Shown piece by piece: positions 40,196-48,581 of a stretch of 64,000 nucleotides of DNA. The stretch is from positions 1 to 64,000 of the forward strand of contig NZ_WHTD01000002.1 in NCBI RefSeq assembly GCF_009379765.1, read 5' to 3'. Every line of letters begins with the position of its first letter. Positions within the stretch are counted from its first letter, which is position 1. The notes beneath the pieces were generated by a model that did no database searches, was not told the DNA's origin, and saw only the letters and a list, made by a program, of their open reading frames with translations. Origin of the DNA: Actinophytocola sp. (GTDB lineage Bacteria; Actinomycetota; Actinomycetes; Mycobacteriales; Pseudonocardiaceae). A program made the translations under genes and the position numbers.

Positions 40196-40809
40196 TCAGG
40201 GTCCCACCCGGACGGTCCGGACGGCTCTGGCTGCGTCGGCGCCTCGCCGCCGCCACCCGCGCGACGACATTGCTGGAGCAGAAACTGCGCACGCTGCGTG
40301 AGGAACACCGCCGGCTCTCCTTGCGTGCCCAACACACCGGCGCACAGTGGGCGGAGCACGTCGCCGACGCCGAGACCTGGGGACTGCGGGCGGCCCTCGC
40401 CGGCGGCGAACGCGGGCTACGGCTCGCCACCACCACCGACCTCGCGACCGTCACGATCACCTGGACCACCTCGATGGGCGTGACCTACCCCGTCGAGGCG
40501 ACCTACGAGCCGCCCCATCGCCCGCCCGGGATCACCGTCATCGGTGGTGGGGCGCTGGTGCGGGCCGAGCAGGTGTACCGCACAGCGCTCGAGTCGGCGG
40601 TGCGGCACGCGACCGTGCTCGAGGCACTGCGAGTGGTCGAGCACGAGATCACCACCACCCGGCAGCGGGTGCGGGCGCTCAACCGCCGCTGGATCCCCCA
40701 ACTACGCCAGGCGACCACGGACCTGGAACTGGCACTGGAGGAACAGGAACGCGCCGAGGGACTGACCCGCCGCCGAGCCCAGCGCCGAACCAAGGAGGTG
40801 ACACCATAA
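40192..40809 (+). CDS. atpD: V/A-type ATPase subunit D (central rotor shaft)
   Basis: 205 residues. Long N- and C-terminal helices (LAAATRATTLLEQKLRTLRE; EHEITTTRQRVRALNRRWIP) flank a short globular middle, the coiled-coil shaft of subunit D turning inside the A3B3 head. The start MIRVPPGRSGRLWLRRRL is typical. ATGA overlap with subunit B. Its stop is TAA, sharing bases with an ATA at the start of the following USP frame, where ATG/TGA would be expected. Confidence 0.92.
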   Translation: MIRVPPGRSGRLWLRRRLAAATRATTLLEQKLRTLREEHRRLSLRAQHTGAQWAEHVADAETWGLRAALAGGERGLRLATTTDLATVTITWTTSMGVTYPVEATYEPPHRPPGITVIGGGALVRAEQVYRTALESAVRHATVLEALRVVEHEITTTRQRVRALNRRWIPQLRQATTDLELALEEQERAEGLTRRRAQRRTKEVTP

Positions 40810-41276
40810 TCCGCCGAATTCTGCTCGCGGTCGACGACTCGGAAGCCGCACTCGCCGCCGCCCACACCGCCATCGAGATCGCCGCCGCGACCGGAGCGGA
40901 ACTCCAGGTGCTGCACGTGCTGGTCAACAGCGAGATCACCGCTGCGCTGCGAGCCGCCGCCTGCACCGGTATACCCCGGCCCACCGCCGCGGAGTCGCTG
41001 CTCACCCATGTCGCCCGCCTGGCGTCCGACGCCGGCGTGCCAGTGCGGACCGAACACGTGACCGGCGAGCCCGCCCGGTGCGTGCTCGACCACGCCCGGT
41101 CCTGGCCGGCCGACCTCGTCGTCCTCGGCCGCACCAGCCATCTCGGTCCCGGCGAGCCCTACATCGGCCACCACAGCCAGCGCATTCTGGAGTTCGCCGA
41201 GATACCGGTGCTCACCGTGCCACCACCGGCCGCTAGCACCGCAGCCGAGAGTTCGCGCCACCGGGTTACTCCGTAG
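40806..41276 (+). CDS. Universal stress protein, single UspA domain, probable non-standard ATA start
   Basis: About 156 residues (IRRILLAVDDSEAALAAAHT, LGRTSHLGPGEPYIGHHSQR). GGAGGT lies 6 nt before an ATA codon at 40806, and no in-frame ATG, GTG or TTG lies nearby. The usual 4-nt ATGA overlap seen between these genes is here ATAA, as if one G had become A. Either initiation occurs at ATA or ATC, or the base is a sequence error, or the gene is silent. It ends the V-ATPase operon. The ATP signature is partial (GRTSHLGPGEPYIGHHS). Confidence 0.72.
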   Translation: MIRRILLAVDDSEAALAAAHTAIEIAAATGAELQVLHVLVNSEITAALRAAACTGIPRPTAAESLLTHVARLASDAGVPVRTEHVTGEPARCVLDHARSWPADLVVLGRTSHLGPGEPYIGHHSQRILEFAEIPVLTVPPPAASTAAESSRHRVTP

Positions 41277-41303
41277 CGCTTGGTAACAGCGTGGCGCGCG
41301 AAC

Positions 41304-41323
41304 ACATGACGAGGTGGTCATGT
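41304..41323. terminator. Weak hairpin between convergent genes
   Basis: A 7-bp stem, ACATGAC (41304-41310) with GTCATGT (41317-41323), between the USP end and the hydrolase end, followed by CATCCCTTT. Possible weak terminator of the V-ATPase operon. Confidence 0.35.
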
Positions 41324-42590
41324 CATCCCTTTGCCCGGCTGGAGACGGATAGGTCGGTTGACGCGAATGCCTCGTCCAGCCAGTCGAACACGAGGCGGCT
41401 CATCAGGCTGAGGTTGGTGACCAAGGCATGTCCCCAGCCGCCGTCGGCGTACGAGCAGACGATCAGGCCCTTGCGGGAGCTACGCGCCTGGTCGAGGCAG
41501 CGGTGCTGCTGCGCCCGGCTGACCGGGGCCGTGCCGTACTCGGACTCCCCGATGCGCTGCAGCAGCGGGCAGCTGATCTGTCCCGGGTCGAACGTGAACG
41601 CCCGCAACGTCTCCAGCCATTCGGTTGCGGTGTCCACCCCCCCACCGCCACTGGTAGGTCTCGACCAGGATGAGCCGCGCACGCAGGCGCCGGCCCATCA
41701 GCGCGAGGATCGACTGGTAGAGCGAGGAACCGAGCCGGCGGGCGTAGCGCTCGGCCCTTGGATCGCCCTGCGTCGTGTACTCGCGGAAGTCGGGGATCGC
41801 GCTGGCGGCGACACACGCCTTGATACGGGGATCGCGGGTGGCGGCGCGGGGGACGAAGTATCCACCGCCGCTGACGCCGAACGCGGCCAATGTGTCCGGG
41901 TCGACGTCGGGCCGGTCGAGCAGGTAGTCGACGACCGCGCCCATGGGCGCCTCGGCGTCGGCGCGCATCGGCAGGCCGGCGAACGGCAGCTCGCCCTGAC
42001 CGGGCAGGTCGACGATCAGCACCTGGTAACCGCGTTTGACCGCGGCCGGACCGATGTAGAAGTACAGGTCCTCGACGAAGGTGTCGCCGCCGCCAACCAT
42101 GATGAGCGTCCGGTGCCGGCCGGGTGAGTCGTCAGACTTCAGAAAGTACCCGGGCAGCACGGTGCCGTCGAAGGGAATGGTGACCGGGTCGACGGGGGTG
42201 TCCAGCAGGGCCGCACCGTCCCGGAAGCAGCGGACCGCCTGCTGCCACCACGACTGGTAGCTGGAGTCGGTGACAGGCAGGTACAGCAGCGCGAGCCGCT
42301 GGTAGGTGTAGGCCCGCAGGTATGCCCTCGCGGGCGCTGACGACGTGCCCGCGGTCCAGCGCCAACACCGCATGCTCCTCAAGCCTCTCCCCCATCGCCG
42401 ACCAGGCCCGCACCCAACTGTCCGGGTCACCGTCCCGGATCCGCGACGCCACGGAGAAGCATTCCCCTGCCTCGCTGCCACCGTGCGTCTGACAGGCCAG
42501 CGCCCACTGCAGCCAGAAGTCGAAGCCGCCACGCCGAAATCGGTACCGGATGTCAGCCCCACGTACGAAGTTCTTCCTGTTCCTTGCCAT
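41323..42590 (-). pseudogene. Alpha/beta hydrolase (esterase-like), interrupted by two apparent +1 indels
   Basis: Read across three frames this is a ~421-residue hydrolase. The N-terminal cap starts MARNRKNFVRGADIRYRF. The core has VTIPFDGTVLPGYFL, TLIMVGGGDTFVEDLYF, the nucleophile elbow AAFGVSGGGYFVPRA and SAIPDFREYT. The C-terminus has VDTATEWLETLRAFTFDP. Breaks fall in a CCC run at 42325-42327 and a C7 run at 41637-41643, each explained by one extra base. A large helical N-terminal domain before the hydrolase fold resembles FrsA/dipeptidyl-peptidase-like actinobacterial enzymes. Substrate unknown. A DevR-like box lies 58 nt upstream. Confidence 0.75.
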
Positions 42591-42647
42591 GACAGAAGGT
42601 TCCGTCCCGCTCTGGTGCCACAGCAGTGACCTCCGGTCCCCTCGCAA

Positions 42648-42661
42648 GGGCCGAAGGTCCG
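42648..42661. promoter_or_regulatory. DevR-like box, divergent promoter
   Basis: GGGCCGAAGGTCCG, 13 of 14 to the consensus complement. It lies 58 nt upstream of the hydrolase start and 36 nt upstream of the carboxylate-amine ligase. Confidence 0.62.
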
Positions 42662-42696
42662 CATCCTGCCCCCACGATGCAGACGACAATGGCGAC

Positions 42697-43794
42697 ATGG
42701 CCCCGACGCTCGGTGTGGAGGAGGAGTACCTCCTCGTCGACAAGACCACAGGGCGTCCGGTGCCGGCAGGGGCCACGACAGTCACCGAACTGTCCGATGC
42801 CGACTTCCAACGGGAGCTCTCGCCGGCGCAGGCGGAGTTCGCGACACCCGTGTGCACCGGCCTCGACCAACTGCGGCAACAGTTGCTGCGGGGACGCCAC
42901 ACACTCGCACAGGCCGCCCGGCGCCATGGGGCCCTGCTCATCGCGACCGGCACCCCACCGCTCGGCCGGCCCGGACCACCACCGGTCACCCACACGCCAC
43001 GCTACCGGCAGATGGTCGAGACCTACGGCGCGCTCACCGACGACCAAGGCGTGTGCGGCTGTCACGTGCATGTCGGCGTGCCGGATCTCGAGCATGCCGT
43101 GCAAGCGAGCAACCAGCTGCGGCCGTGGCTGCCCGCACTGCTCCTCCTCGGTGCGAACTCACCGTTCTTCGACGGTCACGACACCGGACACGCCAGCTGG
43201 CGCACGACCATGTGGGCCCGCTGGCCAGCCACCGGCATCCCACCCCACTTCCGCTCCACCAGCGAGTACGAAGCGCACGTGTCCCGGCTCGTGGAGACCG
43301 GGGTGATCCTCGACGCCGGCATGGTCTACTGGTACGTCCGGCCGTCCACGCACGCACCGACCGTCGAGGTCCGCGTCGCCGACGTACCGGCCACCGTCGA
43401 AGAGACCGTCCTCCAAGCCGCACTGACCCGCGCCCTCGTCACCACCGCACTGGAGTTAGGGCGACCAACGCCATGCGTTCCCAACGCGGTACTGCTCTCG
43501 GCGTGCCAGCAGGCCGCGCTGGCCGGCCTGGAAGGGCAGTGCCTCGACCCGTTCACCGGAAGTCCCGCGCCGGGCTGGGCTCTGGTGGACACGTTGTTGG
43601 CTCATGTCCGCCCGGCGCTGACGGTGCTCGGCGATCTGGACGTGGTGCTGAGGTGCCTGGCCTGGTTACGAGCACATGGCGGCGGCGCGGCCCGGCAACG
43701 CGCGGCGCTGCGCGCGCACGGAAACCTGCGTGCGGTCGTGGACTTCCTCGCGGCCGCGACCACCGGCGACCGGGCAAGCCCGGTCAGGACGTGA
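42697..43794 (+). CDS. YbdK-type carboxylate-amine ligase (GCS2 family)
   Basis: 365 residues. LGVEEEYLLVDKTTGRPVP, LSPAQAEFATPVC, CGCHVHVGVPDLEHAV, NSPFFDGHDTGHASWR and WYVRPSTHAPTVEVRVAD are the glutamate-cysteine ligase type 2 motifs. Family members form gamma-glutamyl amides; some actinobacterial relatives feed ergothioneine or other thiol pathways, but the substrate here cannot be read from sequence. ATG 42697 lacks a strong ribosome site. The end overlaps the convergent small membrane protein by 11 nt. Confidence 0.88.
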   Translation: MAPTLGVEEEYLLVDKTTGRPVPAGATTVTELSDADFQRELSPAQAEFATPVCTGLDQLRQQLLRGRHTLAQAARRHGALLIATGTPPLGRPGPPPVTHTPRYRQMVETYGALTDDQGVCGCHVHVGVPDLEHAVQASNQLRPWLPALLLLGANSPFFDGHDTGHASWRTTMWARWPATGIPPHFRSTSEYEAHVSRLVETGVILDAGMVYWYVRPSTHAPTVEVRVADVPATVEETVLQAALTRALVTTALELGRPTPCVPNAVLLSACQQAALAGLEGQCLDPFTGSPAPGWALVDTLLAHVRPALTVLGDLDVVLRCLAWLRAHGGGAARQRAALRAHGNLRAVVDFLAAATTGDRASPVRT

Positions 43795-44014
43795 GCCGAG
43801 TTCTCACCCTGCCGAAGCACAGGTAGGCGATCGGGCCGACGAAGTTCACCGCGATGGCGAGTGCCCACAACGGTTTGCGCCCGTTGACCGCCTCCTGGGG
43901 CCGGCACGCCAGGTCGGTCCACGCTGCCGTGGCCAGCCCGATCTGAAGAGCGCTCGCGGCCACGAACACCCCACGCTGGTGCGGGCTCAAGTCGCGCCAA
44001 TGCTTACGTGTCAT
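43784..44014 (-). CDS. Small two-helix membrane protein, PLDc_N-like
   Basis: 76 residues, MTRKHWRDLSPHQRGVFVAA, start 44014 behind GGGAGAAC. One helix (about 15-35), then ACRPQEAVNGRKPLWALAIA leading into a second helix (VNFVGPIAYLCFGR), the pattern of the phospholipase-D N-terminal transmembrane domain occurring alone. A paralogue is at 52671. Last gene of the AMIN-DUF1918-Rv1733c-like operon. Role unknown. Confidence 0.75.
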   Translation of the reverse strand: MTRKHWRDLSPHQRGVFVAASALQIGLATAAWTDLACRPQEAVNGRKPLWALAIAVNFVGPIAYLCFGRVRTRLTS

Positions 44015-44056
44015 GGTGTTCTCCCTTCATTCCCACCAATGCCGGCTGCGGCTGGT

Positions 44057-44662
44057 TCACCGTCGCCTGTCGTGCCAGTCCGGCTCCACCTTGGCCCATT
44101 CCGCTGTCCACGCCCGGTGCCGGCGCCGGTCGAGTGTGTGGTGCAGGCCCCAGCAGGCGAGCGCGAGCAGTCCGGCGACGGCGGCCCAGCCGCCCACGGC
44201 CACCAGCACACCCACCGCCGCCGCGTCGGCGGTGGACATCGGTGGATCCACGGAACTACCCGACTCGTCGAGCCAGACCGGAACCTCGGTGCCCGCCTTC
44301 ATACCGTCCTCGGCGGGCACGAGGCCGGTCCGGACGGTCCCGTCCGGCAGCCGCCACCGGGCTCGCACGTCCGACTTGCCGCTGACGATCTCGCCGCCCG
44401 CGCCGAAGGTGACCGCCGGCGCGTCGTGGGTCAGGATCGCGACGGTCTCGTGCCGGGTGCTGGCCTGGTGTGCGCTGTCCTCGGCGAGGTCCGCATGGGT
44501 CACCGACCCCAGTGTCAGCATGACCGGCACCAGCATCAGCGCGAGCAGCACGGACAGCAGCATCGCTGTGCCCTCCACGCGGTCGACGCCGCGCGCGAGC
44601 GGGTTCCCGCCCGGTCGCAGCAGTCGAACCAACCGCACGGCACGCGCCGGTGGCGGGGTCAT
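44057..44662 (-). CDS. Rv1733c-like two-helix membrane protein (second copy)
   Basis: 201 residues, paralogous over its full length to the protein at 10727: LVRLLRPGGNPLARGVDRVE, helix 1 (LLSVLLALMLVPVMLTLG), VRARWRLPDGTVRTG, VPVWLDESG, helix 2 (VAGLLALACWGLHHTL) and a C-terminal WHDRRR. The start overlaps the DUF1918 stop (ATGA), exactly as in the first copy, showing duplication of a two-gene module. Function unknown; the family is DosR-induced in mycobacteria. Confidence 0.88.
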   Translation of the reverse strand: MTPPPARAVRLVRLLRPGGNPLARGVDRVEGTAMLLSVLLALMLVPVMLTLGSVTHADLAEDSAHQASTRHETVAILTHDAPAVTFGAGGEIVSGKSDVRARWRLPDGTVRTGLVPAEDGMKAGTEVPVWLDESGSSVDPPMSTADAAAVGVLVAVGGWAAVAGLLALACWGLHHTLDRRRHRAWTAEWAKVEPDWHDRRR

Positions 44663-44928
44663 GGTCGCCCCCGTTGGGGTGCGGCTCGATGCCCGGGACC
44701 GGCGGCTCGGTCGGCCATCCGGGCGTCCAGTTCGTCGAGCTCCTCTTGTGTCATGACATGAGCGTCCGGCCCTGGAAACACCAGCCCTTTCCGGCCGGTG
44801 TCCAGCCACCGCACGGTGAACGGCGGCGCACCGTCCGGAGAGCTGACCTCCTCGATCCGGGCGCGACGAGCTGACTGATCGGTCCCGGCGATCTCCACGA
44901 TCAACCAGTCACCCGGTTTTGCATGCAT
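44659..44928 (-). CDS. DUF1918 small protein (second copy)
   Basis: 89 residues, MHAKPGDWLIVEIAGTDQSA, paralogous to the protein at 11332 (same DWLIVEIAGTD, APPFTVRWLDTGRKGLVFPG, QEELDELDARMA). AAAGGGG 8 nt before the ATG. Paired with the Rv1733c-like gene, and 41 nt after the AMIN-like gene, so it is probably in one operon from 45851. Confidence 0.87.
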   Translation of the reverse strand: MHAKPGDWLIVEIAGTDQSARRARIEEVSSPDGAPPFTVRWLDTGRKGLVFPGPDAHVMTQEELDELDARMADRAAGPGHRAAPQRGRP

Positions 44929-44969
44929 GGCCTGGCCCCTTTCCGAGAACCTCGCGAAGCATCAGCCGA

Positions 44970-45851
44970 TCACGGCTCGAGTTGTTCAGGGATGGAGTCC
45001 TCCGGCCCGTCGGGTTGTTCGGTCTTGCCGTCCTCGTCGTAGACCTTGACCCAGTCGACGGTCGGGAACTGCTTGAGAGTCGGCATGATCTCCGAGGCGA
45101 TCGTGATCACCGCCGACCCGTCGCTGCTGATCGGCCCGAGCAGCCGGACGTGCGCGACCTTCCACTCACTGACACGCAGGTCGGTGAACCCGGTGGCGTG
45201 GCTGTCGACGAACACCAGACCACGTCCCCGTTCGGCCTCGTTCGGCCCCTTGAACAGTTCCTGGAGCGCCGCACCGGCCACCGTCGGCTTGGTGAGGCGC
45301 CGTTCGACCGCGGTTACCGGTGGGTCGATCCCGGCCGCGATCTTGTGGCGGTCACCGAAGAAGACCTCACCGCAATACCACGGGTTCCTGCCGGCGTGCG
45401 CTACGTCGACCACCAACCGGTTGCCGGACAACGCGAAAGCCCGGAACGGCGCCGGGTCGTCCGCGGGGTCGACGGCGATCCCGAACGACAGCACTCCCTC
45501 GAAGTCGCCGGCCAGCTTCACGTGCTTGATCCGGCCCAGGCCCGGGCGCAGGTCGAGATCGCCGGGCAGCACGGTGGTGTCACCGTTCTCGTGCGCCGCC
45601 GCCCACCGCATCGCGACCAGCAACTTCGCACCGAGCAACATCGGCAACGGCTCACCGGACGGGTCCTGGACGATCCGCTCGACGTAACCGACTGAGAACC
45701 CCGGCGTCGAGGTGCTGTCCCGGAAGTCGAAGACGACCCGGTCGTACCCCTCGTCCGGGTGGCCGCCTGCCCGGACGTCAGCGAGGATCGCCGTAGGAAT
45801 GTTCTCCGGCGGCAGTCCCTCGATCACCGGTGATGTGCACTGCTGTGTCAT
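44970..45851 (-). CDS. AMIN-like/GerMN-like domain protein
   Basis: 293 residues from ATG 45851 with GGAGG. The first part (GYDRVVFDFRDSTSTPGFSV, SGNRLVVDVAHAG) matches the AMIN-like beta fold of actinobacterial lipoproteins; the last part (VTAVERRLTKPTVAGAALQE, VDSHATGFTDLRVSEWKVAH) resembles a GerMN domain. Such proteins are normally exported, but no signal peptide or lipobox is seen at this start, so either it is cytoplasmic or the true start differs. First gene of an operon with DUF1918, Rv1733c-like and PLDc_N-like genes; divergent from the TetR gene. Confidence 0.72.
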   Translation of the reverse strand: MTQQCTSPVIEGLPPENIPTAILADVRAGGHPDEGYDRVVFDFRDSTSTPGFSVGYVERIVQDPSGEPLPMLLGAKLLVAMRWAAAHENGDTTVLPGDLDLRPGLGRIKHVKLAGDFEGVLSFGIAVDPADDPAPFRAFALSGNRLVVDVAHAGRNPWYCGEVFFGDRHKIAAGIDPPVTAVERRLTKPTVAGAALQELFKGPNEAERGRGLVFVDSHATGFTDLRVSEWKVAHVRLLGPISSDGSAVITIASEIMPTLKQFPTVDWVKVYDEDGKTEQPDGPEDSIPEQLEP

Positions 45852-45928
45852 CGCTCCTCCAACTCCTTCCGCACCTCCACCATCACGCGGGCCACTCCGG
45901 GTGGTGAGAGTCGAACGCACCTCGTGCC

Positions 45929-45942
45929 GTGCCGAAGTACCC
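45929..45942. promoter_or_regulatory. DevR-like box upstream of AMIN-like operon
   Basis: GTGCCGAAGTACCC, 11 of 14 to GGGCCGAAGGTCCC, 78 nt upstream of the start at 45851. A second weaker match, AGGACCAAAGCACT (45998-46011), lies 61 nt before the TetR gene. Confidence 0.42.
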
Positions 45943-46071
45943 GACGCACGGGGGGCGTTAGGGCCGCACACACGGAGGCCCAACGATCGTGCGTGTCAGG
46001 ACCAAAGCACTTGTCGGACCGCGACTTCGGCACGGCAGGCTTGTTGTCGCAGGAGGAAAGGGGGCCGCACG

Positions 46072-46701
46072 ATGACACGCAGGGGGCGGCGTCCGGCCAA
46101 CTCCCAGACCCGGGCGGCGGTGATGGGGGCCGCGCGGGAGACTTTCGCGGCGCGGGGCTATCTCGGCGCGACGATCCGGCAGATCGCCGCGACGGCCGGG
46201 GTGGATCCGTCCCTGGTGCTCTACTTCTTCGGCTCGAAGGACCAGCTGTTCCGTACTGTGCTGACCAGCTCGGTGGACGGGCGGCAGCTGCTGTCGCAAC
46301 TGTTCGATGGGCCGGCGGACGAACTCGGGCAGCGGCTGGTGACGCGGTTCCTGCGGTTGTGGGAAGGCGATGCCGGCGCGACCGCGAGCGCGTTGCTGCG
46401 CACAGCGGTCACCGAGCAGCGGTTCGGGACGTTGGTGCGTGAACACATCGCACCGGCGGTGACCACCACGCTGGTGGAGCGGGTAGGCGTGGATCCAGCA
46501 CAGGCATCGGTGCGGGCAGCCCTCCTGGCCTCACAGCTGTCTGGCCTGGTCCTCGCCCGGTACCTGTTGCGCATCGAGCCGATCGCCAGCGCGACCATCG
46601 ACTGGGTGGCGGCGGCCATCGGACCAACCATCCAGCGCTACCTCACCGGTGCACTACCCACACCACCCGCCACGGCACCACCCGTCCTGAACACTGGTTA
46701 G
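46072..46701 (+). CDS. TetR-family transcriptional regulator
   Basis: 209 residues. N-terminal HTH: SQTRAAVMGAARETFAARGY, LGATIRQIAATAGVDPSLVL and YFFGSKDQLFRTVL, the canonical TetR motif. The C-terminal ligand-binding part (TetR_C, TEQRFGTLVREHIAP) is unremarkable. Start ATG 46072 after AAGGGGG. Divergent from the AMIN-like operon, 220 nt away, which it may repress. The effector is unknown. Confidence 0.9.
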   Translation: MTRRGRRPANSQTRAAVMGAARETFAARGYLGATIRQIAATAGVDPSLVLYFFGSKDQLFRTVLTSSVDGRQLLSQLFDGPADELGQRLVTRFLRLWEGDAGATASALLRTAVTEQRFGTLVREHIAPAVTTTLVERVGVDPAQASVRAALLASQLSGLVLARYLLRIEPIASATIDWVAAAIGPTIQRYLTGALPTPPATAPPVLNTG

Positions 46702-46721
46702 CTCTCAGACGGCGAACCAGC

Positions 46722-48017
46722 TCAGCCGGCAGCGGCGGTCAGCGGACGCAGGTAGTCGACGAACCACGTGGCGGCGAGGTCACCCACTCGCTGGCGGGTG
46801 GCTGGCCCGCCGATGGGATAGGTGGCTCCGGGCACCGTCTCCAGTTCGGCCACGCCCCGCAACGCGCACTGGGCCCGGATGTTCGCGGCCCGGATCGCGG
46901 TGTCGCGGGTGCCGATGATGAGCAGTGTCGGCGTGGCCACCTGGGGCAGCCAGCCGGTCGCCGGGTCGGGGTAGCCACCGCAGGAGACGATCGCGTCGGC
47001 CAGCTTCGTTTCCGCGGCGGCCACGAACGCCGCGGCGACTCCGGTTCCGACACCGAAGTAGCCGATCGGGAGGTGGCCCAGTTCCGGTCTCTTGGCGACC
47101 CACCGGGTCACCGTGATGAGCCGGTCGGCGAGCAACCGAACGTCTCGGGCCGCGCGCGGCCGTGTCGCTTCGCGTTCGGTGAGCAGGTCCACGAGCAGTG
47201 TGCCGAGCCCTGCCTCCCCCAGACGTGTGGCGAGGGTCCTGCGCTCGGGGCTGCGCCGGCCGTCACTTGGACCGTGCGCGAAGATGATCAGGCCCATCGC
47301 GCCCACCGGCACCGCGAGGTTACCCATCAGCGGCCCTTCATCGCCGTCGCGCACGGCGATCTCGCAGGCCAGGTCGGGCTGCAGGCCCGCAGCCACGGAC
47401 AGCAGCCGGCGTACCTTGTTGTCGCTGACCGGGCGGAAGTCACGGTAGCCGCGCCCGACAGCTTGCCGTGTCGACACCTGCTCGAGGCGGGCCACGTCCT
47501 CGACATGGCGGCGCAGGGCCGGCAGCGCGTTCACGGCCACGACCGGGGAGGCCAGCACGACACGCGCCGCACCGCGCCGGCGCAGGACGTCGACCGCCGC
47601 GTGCACGGTCAATGCGTTGGCCGTCCCGTCGTCGACGAGAACCACCACGCGGCCGAGCACCGGCGGGGAGGGCAGGCCGTTGCGCAACCGTCCGACCTGC
47701 CCGGTCATTGCCGCCGTGGCACGATTCGCCTCGGCGTTCAACCAGGATTTCGCGATGCTGAGCTGCTTCACCAGGCGCTGGTTCAGCACCACAACGCGGC
47801 ATTCGCCGACCGCGCCGACGATGACTCCCGGCTGTAACGGCGCACCCAGTGTGCGCACCCCTACGACATCGAGCGGCGCCCCGAGCCGCTGCGCGACCTC
47901 GAACGCCACCGGAACACCGCCCGGCGGAACAGCGGCCACCACGGGTCGTGGCAGACGCAGGAACCCCACCCGGTCGGCCAACTGGCGACCGGCGTCACCT
48001 CGGTCAGTGAACCGCAC
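46722..48017 (-). CDS. Phosphoribosyltransferase fused to a degenerate dienelactone-hydrolase-like domain
   Basis: 431 residues from a GTG at 48017. Residues 1-210 are a type I phosphoribosyltransferase domain with the PRPP loop GRVVVLVDDGTANALTVHAA. Residues 220-431 are an alpha/beta hydrolase (GLIIFAHGPSDGRRSP) like DosR-regulated Rv0571c. The nucleophile elbow reads GYFGVGTGVAAAF with Gly where Ser should be, and the usual catalytic His site reads VPGATYPIGG with Tyr, so both Ser and His appear lost while Asp (IIGTRDTAI) remains. The hydrolase half is probably inactive. Ribosome site weak. A weak DevR-like box lies 82 nt upstream. Confidence 0.86.
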   Translation of the reverse strand: MRFTDRGDAGRQLADRVGFLRLPRPVVAAVPPGGVPVAFEVAQRLGAPLDVVGVRTLGAPLQPGVIVGAVGECRVVVLNQRLVKQLSIAKSWLNAEANRATAAMTGQVGRLRNGLPSPPVLGRVVVLVDDGTANALTVHAAVDVLRRRGAARVVLASPVVAVNALPALRRHVEDVARLEQVSTRQAVGRGYRDFRPVSDNKVRRLLSVAAGLQPDLACEIAVRDGDEGPLMGNLAVPVGAMGLIIFAHGPSDGRRSPERRTLATRLGEAGLGTLLVDLLTEREATRPRAARDVRLLADRLITVTRWVAKRPELGHLPIGYFGVGTGVAAAFVAAAETKLADAIVSCGGYPDPATGWLPQVATPTLLIIGTRDTAIRAANIRAQCALRGVAELETVPGATYPIGGPATRQRVGDLAATWFVDYLRPLTAAAG

Positions 48018-48098
48018 GAAGGATCACCGCCTTCCCGTCTTCCTCCAGCCTTACCCGGCGTAACTCCCGGCTCCAGAGGCACAAGGACCCTGTCCACC

Positions 48099-48112
48099 AC
48101 GACGAAAGTCTC
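48099..48112. promoter_or_regulatory. Weak DevR-like box upstream of PRTase fusion gene
   Basis: ACGACGAAAGTCTC, about 10 of 14 to GGGACGGAAGTCCC (30064), 82 nt upstream of the GTG at 48017. Confidence 0.35.
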
Positions 48113-48121
48113 CGTAACGTC

Positions 48122-48147
48122 GCTGAACGGAGCTTGCGGAGCAAATC
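48122..48147 (-). repeat. Short dispersed repeat, inverted intergenic copy
   Basis: On the minus strand it contains GCTCCGCAAGCTCC followed by GTTCAGC, matching the copies at 8645 and 24361 apart from a few bases. Here it is intergenic rather than coding. Confidence 0.45.
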
Positions 48148-48182
48148 TGTCGCGGTCAGAGCAGGGCTCGCAGGTTCAGACC

Positions 48183-48196
48183 GGTCCGAAGGTCCG
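48183..48196. promoter_or_regulatory. DevR-like box in divergent region
   Basis: GGTCCGAAGGTCCG, 12 of 14 to GGGCCGAAGGTCCC, adjoining the hairpin at 48197. It is 166 nt from the PRTase fusion start and far (385 nt) from the DsbA-like gene. Confidence 0.4.
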
Positions 48197-48229
48197 ATCC
48201 GGACCAGGCCCTTGGGCTCTGGTCCGGAT
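48197..48229. terminator. Strong hairpin in intergenic region
   Basis: ATCCGGACCAG (48197-48207) pairs perfectly with CTGGTCCGGAT (48219-48229), extended by GCCC/GGGC, followed by TTTGG. Terminator-like, but no gene clearly ends here, so it may end a small RNA. Confidence 0.55.
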
Positions 48230-48581
48230 TTGGCGCGCAGGACAAGGTCGTGCTGCCGGCCCGGAGGCGAGCGCGATCCGGAAGATCCAGGGTCCTCGGG
48301 GAATGCTCTCTGGTGCGGCGAGCTCTCGCCTCCGGGGACGGTCCACACCGCACGCCCGGTCGGACCGGAGTCCTACGCCCCGCCACTCGGAGACCAAATG
48401 CTCTGCTAGTAGCCGGTGTGGGAGGCAGATCCTCGGTCGTGCCAGGGGAAACCTGGTGACCCGCCCGGGGGCGCGGAGTTCGGTTTCGGTGGCTCGCGTG
48501 CCAAGGTTTGACCTACCGTCACAAGACGGGAAACCCGTCGCCCTCGGGCGAGCCGCGACCGTCCACTAAGGAGGGTTTCGG

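Larger units (their letters stand above)
48018..48581. other. 564-nt gene-free, structure-rich intergenic region
   Basis: No convincing coding frame. It holds two DevR-like matches, a 15-bp hairpin (48197-48229), a 12-bp long-range pairing (CCCGGAGGCGAG at 48260-48271 with CTCGCCTCCGGG at 48325-48336), repeated GGTCCGA-type words and an inverted copy of the dispersed repeat. It separates divergent genes at 48017 and 48582 and could encode a small RNA or contain a remnant. Confidence 0.5.

Noticed and set aside
48004-48348. Short minus-strand frame in the intergenic region
   Set aside because: No family resemblance, no ribosome site and unlike its neighbours in composition; treated as non-coding.
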